Shown here one piece after another: positions 34,644 through 43,097 of a stretch of DNA of 64,000 nt. Source of the stretch: Flavobacterium sp. KMS (GTDB lineage: Bacteria > Bacteroidota > Bacteroidia > Flavobacteriales > Flavobacteriaceae); the NCBI RefSeq assembly GCF_000813005.1, contig NZ_JSYP01000005.1, positions 62,001-126,000 on the forward strand, given 5' to 3'. The position numbers and the translations under genes were made by a program. Below the pieces are notes generated by a model, which was given only the letters and a program-made list of their open reading frames with translations, searched no databases and was not told where the DNA came from. Numbering within the stretch: position 1 is the stretch's first letter; each line of letters begins with the position of its first letter.

Positions 34644-35009
34644 ATGAAAAAGATAATATTCATCCCATTATCCGTATTAATTCTTTTGTTTTCTGCCTAC
34701 TATTATTGGCAAAATAGATATGTAGAATTCAAACCTGTTATTCCGGTTGACCTTGGACGTCCCCTTATCGTTTTCTCTGATAATGAATTTTACAGAATTG
34801 CAGAGCCAAATGAAATCCCTCCAGATTTTTATAAAAACATAGAGCCAACTTTAAAAAGTTGTGGTATAGATTACATATTCAAAAATGGTGTAATATATGC
34901 TAAATATAAGCAAATAAATGATTATGAAACTATTTGGAATTATACAACTAAAACTAAGGATTCTGCTTGGTTTAATAAAAAAGCTTGGTGGAATAGAAAA
35001 TTAAATTGA
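34644..35009 (+). CDS. Small membrane-anchored protein, possible immunity partner
   Basis: The 121-residue protein starts with a membrane anchor (IIFIPLSVLILLFSAYYYW) and has a compact C-terminal domain facing the periplasm, with VFSDNEFYRIAEPNEIPP and VIYAKYKQIND. It begins four bases after the preceding gene. A truncated second copy of its domain is at 35112-35333. Small anchored proteins in this position often neutralise the product of the gene before them, but this is not shown here. Confidence 0.6.
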   Translation: MKKIIFIPLSVLILLFSAYYYWQNRYVEFKPVIPVDLGRPLIVFSDNEFYRIAEPNEIPPDFYKNIEPTLKSCGIDYIFKNGVIYAKYKQINDYETIWNYTTKTKDSAWFNKKAWWNRKLN

Positions 35010-35062
35010 TTAAAAAAAAACACTAATTAGTTTTTTTTAAGCTTTTTAGAAAAAACAAATAT

Positions 35063-35333
35063 ATTAAAGACTCAGATACCTCATTAGTAGAGAAACATTG
35101 ATCATATTATAGTGTTCTCTCAAAATGAATTTTACAGAATTGCAGGACCAAATGAAATACCTCCTAATTTTTATAAAAACATGAAACCCGTTTTAAAACG
35201 TTATTCCATAAATTATATAGTTAAAGATGAAGTGATTTATATTAAATATAAAGTCATGAATGATTTAGAAATGATTTGGGGCTGTACAATTAAATCTAAA
35301 GATTCTCTTTGCTTTCACAAAAGAAATGAATAA
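35063..35333 (+). pseudogene. Decayed duplicate of the preceding gene pair
   Basis: Positions 35063-35101 encode IKDSDTSLVEKH and a stop, matching IKDSDALLVEKY of the gene at 33902. From 35109 another frame encodes VFSQNEFYRIAGPNEIPP and onward to 35333, matching the gene at 34644 but without its membrane anchor. The end of the first gene, the spacer and the start of the second have been lost in one deletion. The remnant is therefore a truncated tandem copy of the pair. Confidence 0.8.
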
Positions 35334-35375
35334 TTCTACTTTAAATCTTTTTAGAACAAACCATAAAAATTAAAG

Positions 35376-35410
35376 AAAAAGCCTTTGAAGTTATCTTCAA
35401 AGGCTTTTTT
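35376..35410. terminator. Bidirectional terminator
   Basis: AAAAAGCCTTTGAAG pairs with its complement around a short loop, with T runs on both strands. It separates the toxin-like locus from the convergent gene ending at 35414. Confidence 0.9.
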
Positions 35411-35413
35411 AAT

Positions 35414-37645
35414 CTAATAGGTTCCGTTTTGCATTTTAACTAATGTTTCCTGCATTTCTATCTTAGTTTCTTCTTCGACATCTTTAGAGAGTTCTACAGC
35501 TTGTTGTTGCATTTTAATAGCCCTTTCTTTTTGTCCGTCTTTGTAATACAATTGTGCCAATGTATCCAGATAATAAGGATCGTTCTTTTTAACAACCAAA
35601 CTGTATTCTGACCATATAATTGCTTTCTTTATAGAACCTGCATCGTTTGAATGTAATACTGTATACCAAGCCACATCATTACAAAGATTAGTATGATATT
35701 CTTTAAACTCTTTCCAATCGAAATAAGACGCAGTAACATCTGTACTATATATTTCGTCTAGTCTTTGGATAACATTCTCCTGCGTTGCCAAAACCTTATT
35801 AAAATAAGCGTCAAATTCTTTTAAATAGGTATTACTAACATCTTCATTTACGGCATGTGCAGCTAAATAATAGAAATAATTTCTATAAGAATCAAAATTA
35901 CCTTTTCCGCTAGAAATTAACTTCTTGTATGTTTCCATTACTTTTTCCGAATCTGATTTTGCTTCTGTATTTTCATCTACATACAAACTTGTGTTATTCT
36001 GTAAAGCAGTCGAAATTTCTGTGTTTATATTACCAATTGCAACATGCGACTCATCTTGAGCATTATATTCTGTACGCAGAGCTTCGATAGCATCATAATG
36101 TTTTATCAGATAATCTATCGATTTAAAATCGGTATCGTTTAAAACTTTATCTACCGAAAAAACTTGTTTATTAAAACCAACACTTTTAATTTCCTGCAAG
36201 ATAGCTTCGACCAAAATCATATTCGGTTTTGCGTCTTTTTGATGTGTCACAATAATCTTATCCCAAGTTTGTTGCGCTTGTTTTTTATCCAGATCGAATT
36301 TAATAAATTTAAAATCTCCTTCTTTAGGCTCTTCAGTACCATAATCATAGTCATAATCGCTAATATTCCCAAGTGCTGCAACATCATTAAATGCTTTTAT
36401 CAGTTCAGCATCACTGGCTTTTTTATTGGTAATTGTTTTAGCAAAATTATTCTTTGCATAGGTTTTTTTAAATTTGTTAAATAAAGATCCATAATAAGAG
36501 AACATATCTGTTTTATCTACCAAAGTTGATTTTGCAGTTGCTAAAACAGCTCCGTTTTTATCCAATACAATTATACTTGGTGAATCTGTTATCTTGTTTT
36601 TCTTCAACCAGGCTTTATCACTTTTGGTCGCTAAATAATAATTAAATCTATCATATTGAGCATCATAAGCATCGTAAAAATTATATCCTATGCTCACTTC
36701 TTGAGCTATGACAAATGCATCAAAATCATCTTGAGCCGATTTATTATTGATATCATTATATACAATCAAAAACTTATCGCCTGTAGCTTTGGTTACTTTT
36801 ATGGCATCTGCTAAAGATTTTTCTACTTTTAGTTTAAAATTTACTTTTGGGGCAACATCATAAACCGCTGTAGCTACACTATCTGTACCAACTCCCCAAT
36901 CTTCTGTAAGAAGCGGTTCTTTGCCTGGATAAGTCCAATCTGTAATACTTTTATTTTCCAGAGGAAGCAACTTTGTTTTTACTGATTCTTTATTAAGTGC
37001 TTTTGCATTTTGAAAAGTCAACGGATTTTTACCCGATATTTCAAAAACCACCAACTCATTTTTCTTTTTATCAAAAAAACCTTTTAACTCAGGATTATCA
37101 GAATACGGTTGATACTTTATCGCTACGCCTGTAGCTTTGGCAGGAATCTCATATTTTAATACTTTACTTGGAGTACTACTATCATATCCTTCATAAACAA
37201 GATATAAAAATTGAGCATGATCAATTTCAAAATTTAATGATGAATCTGCACTTGGGTCTCCAACAACTTCTATATCAGATATTTTTTGGTACTGAACTGG
37301 ATCTGATCCGTTTTGTGTACCAATATAAAAACCATAATATAATGATTCAGCAAATTTAACTTTCAGTTTTCCTGCACTCTCCGATTTATCATAAGTGTAG
37401 TCAACATCAAAAACTACTCCATCTCTATTTTTACCTTTTAGTAATAATGAATCATTTTTTACTTCATAGTCACCTTCCAAAAAAACCAATTCATACTTAT
37501 TATTTTCCAGTAGATTCAGTTTTATCTTTAACCCCTGATCATTATCTTTAGACAAATAAGAACCTTTCTCGAGAGTTTGGTTTTGTGCAAATGAAAATGA
37601 TGTTACAAAAAAAAGCACTAAAGTGCCAGACAAAAAGTTTCGCAT
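35414..37645 (-). CDS. Secreted protein with thioredoxin-like and helical repeat regions
   Basis: The 743-residue protein has a signal peptide (GTLVLFFVTSFSFAQ). Residues 250-380 look like a thioredoxin fold without the CxxC (FLIVYNDI, then SPSIIVLDKNGAVLAT), and the last 60 residues form TPR-like helices (YYLDTLAQLYYKDGQKERAI). It is probably periplasmic or outer-membrane-associated. Without the catalytic cysteines a redox role is unlikely. No operon partner is seen. Confidence 0.6.
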   Translation of the reverse strand: MRNFLSGTLVLFFVTSFSFAQNQTLEKGSYLSKDNDQGLKIKLNLLENNKYELVFLEGDYEVKNDSLLLKGKNRDGVVFDVDYTYDKSESAGKLKVKFAESLYYGFYIGTQNGSDPVQYQKISDIEVVGDPSADSSLNFEIDHAQFLYLVYEGYDSSTPSKVLKYEIPAKATGVAIKYQPYSDNPELKGFFDKKKNELVVFEISGKNPLTFQNAKALNKESVKTKLLPLENKSITDWTYPGKEPLLTEDWGVGTDSVATAVYDVAPKVNFKLKVEKSLADAIKVTKATGDKFLIVYNDINNKSAQDDFDAFVIAQEVSIGYNFYDAYDAQYDRFNYYLATKSDKAWLKKNKITDSPSIIVLDKNGAVLATAKSTLVDKTDMFSYYGSLFNKFKKTYAKNNFAKTITNKKASDAELIKAFNDVAALGNISDYDYDYGTEEPKEGDFKFIKFDLDKKQAQQTWDKIIVTHQKDAKPNMILVEAILQEIKSVGFNKQVFSVDKVLNDTDFKSIDYLIKHYDAIEALRTEYNAQDESHVAIGNINTEISTALQNNTSLYVDENTEAKSDSEKVMETYKKLISSGKGNFDSYRNYFYYLAAHAVNEDVSNTYLKEFDAYFNKVLATQENVIQRLDEIYSTDVTASYFDWKEFKEYHTNLCNDVAWYTVLHSNDAGSIKKAIIWSEYSLVVKKNDPYYLDTLAQLYYKDGQKERAIKMQQQAVELSKDVEEETKIEMQETLVKMQNGTY

Positions 37646-37725
37646 ACAAATTGTAATTAATTATTAATAAGCTACACAAATATATCTTCTTTTTTTAGGA
37701 TGAAAAAAAATTAACACACAAACAA

Positions 37726-40413
37726 CTACAAATTATATTTCATCGAAAAGATTATATATCGAGGCTGAACTGTGTATTGCGAAACTCTGGTAGAAAACTG
37801 CGAAAAACTATCATCATTTAAATATTTTGTGTTTAACAAATTGGTAGCCGAGACTTTATACTCCCATTTACTATCCTTTTTTTGGTAAACCAAACTAGCA
37901 TTTAAAAAATCGTATTCGTTATCGATTGCCTTATTCTTACTGTAATAATGGTAAAATTCATAATCGGCAACAAAAGAAAAACTTTCTAAAAAATAGTAAT
38001 CCAGCTTAGCAAAAGGTTTATCTGTATAATAAGTAGAACCACTATATTCATTAACCAAGAAAGTATAACCAAATTCTAGATTAGGCAAATCTTTATAATT
38101 TGTAGCTGCTTTTACCGTATAATTTTGGCTAAAGCTTTCTGTTACTGAAGGGGAGTCGTTCTGGATATTATTAAACTTAGACCAGTTTAAACTCGCATTT
38201 ACGGATGCTTTATAGTTCTTTAAAAATGAACGTCCGTAACTTCCCAATCCTGAAAAAGTTTCGTCGGCTAAATTAGAATTATAAGGCATCGAAGATTGGT
38301 TTATTCCTGCAAAATCAGACTTCGTTTTTACAGCATCTACTTTTTTAGTATAGGTTACATCGGTAAAAATATTTTCAAAATTGAACATATTGTATTTAAA
38401 ATAACGCAAAGAATGTACTTGAGAAGTTGCATTCTCTAAGAATCGATTCCCTTGAAACAAATTACTATAATTAGACAAAACGTAACCAGAAGCCAACTGA
38501 TTAATATCGGTGAAATTATTGCTCAATGAAAAATCATAGGTTAATGTTTCTGATTTTTTTATCTGATACAAAGCAAACAAATCGGGTAGAACTCTAAAAA
38601 AATTCTGCGAATAACCAGAACCTAATTGGTTATTTTCCATCTTATACGAATGTACACTCACTCCTGGAGTAAAGGTGAATTTACCCGCCAGAATTTTATA
38701 ATGTACTCCTAAAAACACATCGTTAAAGTTATAATTTACCTGATTATTATTTTCTGCAGCATTCAAATCATTGCTTGTGCCATCATCCAAGATTTGAAAT
38801 ATATGAGAATTAAAATTTTGATGAGAATAGGTGTTCCCAATCGTCACGTTAATATTGCTCTTAGGGGTTACCATATAATAGTAATCGAATTTAGCATCTA
38901 GTTTATTTGTTTTCACAAACCGATTCTGATTCAAATCATTTCTATCCTGACCTGAGATATATCCCGATAAATCAAACGGCTGACTGTGCAAATTGGCATT
39001 ATAAAACGGGTTCTCATGCTGATATAAATACTGGGCTTCAAAAGCAAAAATATTTTTGTCGTTTTTGGTATAATACAAACTCAGATTTTGATTGACAGAT
39101 GTTGGATCTTGCTTTTTCTTTGTAAATATATTCTCGGTTGTAGTCGTATTATCTACAATCGATTCTCGCAATAAATTACTATTCTCTTCTTGTTTGGATA
39201 GTTTTGTTAAAACATCATAATCAAACTGAAATTTTGCGTTTGGTTTATAAGTCGAACTTAATTTAAAAAGTCCCAGATTATTTTTTTGATGTGTTAGTTC
39301 ATCACTTTTTTGTTGATCTCCAGATTCTAGTATTGAGATTTGAGATTTAGTTTCGAGTTCGGTCGTAGCCGAAGAAATAATTCCGAAACCACTTAAACTC
39401 CAAGATTTAGTAACGTTATAAGTAAAATTAGTAGCTCCAAATTGGGTTTCGATTTCTTTTGCTCGATTATTTCGCAAAAGCGAAATTCCTAAATCATTAG
39501 AAGAAACATCAAAGCTACTTCCACCTTTTTTCATCATACTCCTAAAACCGCCCGTAAACTTAAAATAATCCTGAATTGTAAGAGGTAACTCGCCTATATT
39601 ATTAAAATTGGTAATCACATTAATGCTATACTTCGGGCTATAATAAAACACTTTCGGGTTAATTACATAACGGTTATCGAGTTCTCCAACTCCTATTCCA
39701 GCTGTCATATCTCCAAACCAAAAATTGTTCTTTCCTTTTTTAAGTTTAATATTCATGGCAACATTATCCTGATCATTCTCTAATCCTTTTAATGCGCCAA
39801 CTTCATTATAATTTCTTAGCACCTGTACTTTATCAATCGCATCAGCAGGAATGTTTTTGACTCCTAATTTTGTATCTCCATCAAAGAAATCTTTGCCTTC
39901 GACCATTAATTTAGAAACTTTTTTGCCTTCTACTTCTATTTCACCATCAGCGTTTACCTCAACTCCTGGTAGTTTTTTCAAAACATCTTCTAGTTTTTTT
40001 TCTGTTCCAGATTTAAATGAATCTGCGTTATATACAATCGTGTCACCTTTTATAGAGACTGGCATTTCGCGCACAATCTCGACCCCCTCAAGTTCTATCC
40101 CGAGGTTATCCAAAACAATATTCTGAGAAATATTTATAGATTGTGTTGTGATTATTATCTCTTTAGATTTCATTCCGAGATAACTAATTTTTATGCTGTA
40201 GGATGAATTTGGTTTTAAACTCAACTGAAACCTTCCTTTATCATTGGTTATTCCGTACGAATCCATCGCTTTCGTGCCTATATTAACAGCCATAATATTA
40301 GCCATTTCTAACGGATGTTTCTTTTCATCCAAGATAAAACCATCGTATTTAATACTTTGAGATAATGATATGGTTGTAACCAAAAGAGTGAAAAATGAGA
40401 GTATGTTTTTCAT
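37726..40413 (-). CDS. Outer membrane beta-barrel protein with carboxypeptidase-regulatory-like domain
   Basis: The 895-residue protein has a signal peptide, a carboxypeptidase D regulatory-like domain (about 22-110: YDGFILDEKKHPLEMANI), a plug-like region (about 115-230: VLKKLPGVEVNADGEIEVEG, DAIDKVQVLRNYNEVGALKG) and a long barrel ending with aromatic IIFSMKYNL. It is TonB-receptor-like but without a clear TonB box. It follows a GLPGLI-family gene by ten bases, a common pairing in Bacteroidota. Confidence 0.82.
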   Translation of the reverse strand: MKNILSFFTLLVTTISLSQSIKYDGFILDEKKHPLEMANIMAVNIGTKAMDSYGITNDKGRFQLSLKPNSSYSIKISYLGMKSKEIIITTQSINISQNIVLDNLGIELEGVEIVREMPVSIKGDTIVYNADSFKSGTEKKLEDVLKKLPGVEVNADGEIEVEGKKVSKLMVEGKDFFDGDTKLGVKNIPADAIDKVQVLRNYNEVGALKGLENDQDNVAMNIKLKKGKNNFWFGDMTAGIGVGELDNRYVINPKVFYYSPKYSINVITNFNNIGELPLTIQDYFKFTGGFRSMMKKGGSSFDVSSNDLGISLLRNNRAKEIETQFGATNFTYNVTKSWSLSGFGIISSATTELETKSQISILESGDQQKSDELTHQKNNLGLFKLSSTYKPNAKFQFDYDVLTKLSKQEENSNLLRESIVDNTTTTENIFTKKKQDPTSVNQNLSLYYTKNDKNIFAFEAQYLYQHENPFYNANLHSQPFDLSGYISGQDRNDLNQNRFVKTNKLDAKFDYYYMVTPKSNINVTIGNTYSHQNFNSHIFQILDDGTSNDLNAAENNNQVNYNFNDVFLGVHYKILAGKFTFTPGVSVHSYKMENNQLGSGYSQNFFRVLPDLFALYQIKKSETLTYDFSLSNNFTDINQLASGYVLSNYSNLFQGNRFLENATSQVHSLRYFKYNMFNFENIFTDVTYTKKVDAVKTKSDFAGINQSSMPYNSNLADETFSGLGSYGRSFLKNYKASVNASLNWSKFNNIQNDSPSVTESFSQNYTVKAATNYKDLPNLEFGYTFLVNEYSGSTYYTDKPFAKLDYYFLESFSFVADYEFYHYYSKNKAIDNEYDFLNASLVYQKKDSKWEYKVSATNLLNTKYLNDDSFSQFSTRVSQYTVQPRYIIFSMKYNL

Positions 40414-40423
40414 TATAATTAAA

Positions 40424-41329
40424 TTATCTAACTATAAGAGTTGCTGCTCCGCCTGATCTGCTACGATTAGGATGCATTTCCCGAAATTCTTTCATTTTCT
40501 TTATTACAATTTCATCATATGCTTTCTGAGAAGTTATTTTACCAGCTGTTGGTGCTTTTATAGCAACTTTATCTTTTGCATTCAAAACAATTTTAGAGCA
40601 TAGTATAATGGTTCTCCCATCATTAATTTCTAATATTAAACCTGGTAAACCCCAATAATTCTCAGGACCTTGGTTTATAGGAATATCTGGCGTATACCAA
40701 GCAGTTACAATTATATCTTTAGGAACGTCAAAACTCTCCATGAAATTTGTTCCTTTCTCTTCTTTCTTAGGGTTCTCTACTTTTTTTGATTCTTCATTTT
40801 TAGTATCAGGATTCTTGGGTCTAACATTTCTAATATCTGCTTCATTAACTGTTTTAACCATCGTGGCTTTATAACATGTATAACCTCCTATTTGCTTGGT
40901 TTCACCCTCTAGTTTCCATTTTATATTTGGCAATGAATCCACGACTAGAAATTCTTTTCCCATAAATTCTTTATCAACGGTATACGATTTAGCTTTTACA
41001 TTTTTATAAAAAGTTCCGCCGCTGCCCATCATAGAACCCATCATTCTAAAACCTCCACCTTCTTGTCCTCCCATATCTAGCTTTTCTTCTTCTTTATAAA
41101 TCGAAGCTGACTGATCAAAATTAAGTATGAATGTTTTTTCGAGCATTTTTTTCATGTGCTCTTCCATGTCTTTTTGCATCTCGGGAGTAATATCTCTGTT
41201 GCCTTCCATTCCATTAAATTTTGGAGCTTGTGTTTTAGACTCATAAATTGCCATTCCCTGAAAGTCTTTTTGTACCTGTGCCTGATAAAATCCAAACATC
41301 ACAATAAGTGTAAAAAATATTTTATTCAT
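40424..41329 (-). CDS. GLPGLI family protein
   Basis: From the chosen start (MNKIFFTLIVMFGFYQAQ, a signal peptide) the protein has 301 residues; the longer frame adds 23 residues without signal character. The family name motif occurs in GPENYWGLPGLILEINDG. Function is unknown; members are exported and occur beside TonB-like barrels, as here (ten bases to the next gene). A lysine-rich low-complexity segment near residues 195-210 (KNEESKKVENPKKEEKG) is a local insertion. Confidence 0.88.
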   Translation of the reverse strand: MNKIFFTLIVMFGFYQAQVQKDFQGMAIYESKTQAPKFNGMEGNRDITPEMQKDMEEHMKKMLEKTFILNFDQSASIYKEEEKLDMGGQEGGGFRMMGSMMGSGGTFYKNVKAKSYTVDKEFMGKEFLVVDSLPNIKWKLEGETKQIGGYTCYKATMVKTVNEADIRNVRPKNPDTKNEESKKVENPKKEEKGTNFMESFDVPKDIIVTAWYTPDIPINQGPENYWGLPGLILEINDGRTIILCSKIVLNAKDKVAIKAPTAGKITSQKAYDEIVIKKMKEFREMHPNRSRSGGAATLIVR

Positions 41330-41586
41330 CATAGCGCTATCTTTAAAATGGTTCTGTCTAATTATTAGATTATTAACCAAAGCTATTACTAATCTCAAAG
41401 TCTAAAAAAACTAATATATCAATTGCCTGAAACGATAGACAAATGTGGCTTTAAACAAGATATTCCTAAAAAAAGTAGTGCTGCATAATCATTCCTAGTC
41501 CAAATATTTATGCTAAAGCAAATAGCAATTGAGTTTTTTTGTAATTTGGCCTATTCAAAATCAGAGTTATTAAAACCAAAACAACA

Positions 41587-42390
41587 ATGCATAAAAACTT
41601 GATACTTCTGATTCTTATTTGCTCCTTTTCAGCAGCTTTTTCTCAGGATAAGAAAATCCAAATCACTACTGTAAATAGTATAACTTTTGATGCTGATCAA
41701 TTTTCAGGAACCGATACTTTTGGCTTTGTATATTTAATAAAAGACAACCGTTTTATAAAGACAAACGGTAAAGATGCCTACGAATATAAAAACATCTCTT
41801 TAGGAAAGATTACCAAGGCTGATTTAGAAAATCCGCTTAAAGTTGTTTTATTTTATGAAGATTTCAATACTGTGGTTTTATTAGATAATCAGTTTAATGA
41901 AACTAGTCGAATTAATTTTTCTAAAAATACAACCCCAATCCTCGCTTCTGGAATTGGGATTGCTTCCCAAAACCAGCTCTGGATTTACAATACATTAAAC
42001 CAGCAAATTGGTCTTTACAACTATTTAAAGGATGAGTACAAAACTGTTTCAACTCCACTTTCAGGAAATATAAAATACTATCAATCGAATTTCAACGTTT
42101 TTTATTGGGTAGACGAAAAGAACAATTGGTTTTCTTGTGACATCTTCGGCAAAGTTATTGCTTTTGGGAAAATACCCGATTTTGATGCTTTGACGATTCT
42201 TAACAACAATCAATACATTTACAAAAAAGCTAATTTGTTGTTTTTTAAAGACATCAGTACCCCCGAATCAGGAGATCCTTTGCAAATTGAAAATTCAGAA
42301 AAAACGTTTGGTAATTTCTATTACAAAGACCAAATTTTATCTATTTTTACAATTGGAGGAATTACAAATTATAAAATCATAATACCGTAA
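41587..42390 (+). CDS. Secreted hypothetical protein, probable beta-propeller
   Basis: The 267-residue protein has a signal peptide (LILLILICSFSAAFSQ) and repeated short beta strands (FGFVYLIKDNRFIKTNG, VVLLDNQFNE, QLWIYNTLNQQIGLYNYL), which suggests a propeller. Its stop codon overlaps the start of the deoxynucleoside kinase gene (sequence TAATG), so the two are translationally coupled. No known role. Confidence 0.65.
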   Translation: MHKNLILLILICSFSAAFSQDKKIQITTVNSITFDADQFSGTDTFGFVYLIKDNRFIKTNGKDAYEYKNISLGKITKADLENPLKVVLFYEDFNTVVLLDNQFNETSRINFSKNTTPILASGIGIASQNQLWIYNTLNQQIGLYNYLKDEYKTVSTPLSGNIKYYQSNFNVFYWVDEKNNWFSCDIFGKVIAFGKIPDFDALTILNNNQYIYKKANLLFFKDISTPESGDPLQIENSEKTFGNFYYKDQILSIFTIGGITNYKIIIP

Positions 42391-43004
42391 TGCACATAGC
42401 AATAGCAGGAAACATAGGCGCAGGAAAAACAACTCTAACCAAATTACTGGCTAAACATTTTAAATGGGAACCCAACTTTGAAGAAGTTGTCGACAACCCA
42501 TATTTAGATGATTTTTACCATCAAATGGAGCGTTGGTCATTTAACTTGCAGATCTATTTCTTAAATACCCGATTTCGCCAAGTGCAACAAATTCGCGAAA
42601 GCGGTAAAAAAGTTATTCAGGACAGAACCATTTACGAAGATGCTTATATTTTTGCTCCCAACTTATATTCTATGGGATTAATGACTAGTCGTGATTTCCA
42701 GAATTACACTTCATTGTTTGAACTAATGGAAACATTGGTAAAACCACCCGATTTATTAATTTACTTAAGAAGCTCTATTCCTAACTTAGTAGGACAAATT
42801 CATAAACGCGGTCGCGAATACGAAAACTCTATCTCTATTGATTATTTAAGTCGTTTGAACGAAAGATATGAAGCTTGGGTTCAAACATACACTAAAGGAA
42901 AAATATTGATTATAGATGTTGACAACATAAACTTTGTTGATAATCCTGAAGATTTAGGAGACATCATTAATAGAATTGATGCCGAACTAAACGGATTGTT
43001 TTAA
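42390..43004 (+). CDS. Deoxynucleoside kinase
   Basis: The 204-residue protein has the P-loop GNIGAGKTTL (7-16), the substrate motif QDRTIYEDAYIF and a LID region (HKRGREYENSI). It phosphorylates deoxyadenosine, deoxyguanosine or deoxycytidine in the salvage of DNA precursors; substrate preference cannot be read from the sequence. Cytosolic; overlaps the upstream gene by one base. Confidence 0.9.
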   Translation: MHIAIAGNIGAGKTTLTKLLAKHFKWEPNFEEVVDNPYLDDFYHQMERWSFNLQIYFLNTRFRQVQQIRESGKKVIQDRTIYEDAYIFAPNLYSMGLMTSRDFQNYTSLFELMETLVKPPDLLIYLRSSIPNLVGQIHKRGREYENSISIDYLSRLNERYEAWVQTYTKGKILIIDVDNINFVDNPEDLGDIINRIDAELNGLF

Positions 43005-43010
43005 AACATA

Positions 43011-43046
43011 AAAAAAATGCCTCTAAATTATTAGAGGCATTTTTTG
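43011..43046. terminator. Bidirectional terminator
   Basis: ATGCCTCTAA pairs with TTAGAGGCAT around three bases, flanked by A7 and T6. It separates the kinase and the convergent pyrophosphatase gene. Confidence 0.9.
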
Positions 43047-43097
43047 TTTTTAGAACTTTGTCAAAGTGTAAGTATTCAAGATTGATAAGTCATTTTA

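Noticed and set aside
35112..35333. Intact 73-codon gene with a GTG start
   Set aside because: It lacks the membrane anchor of its parent copy and is preceded by a truncated piece of the partner gene, so it is a remnant.
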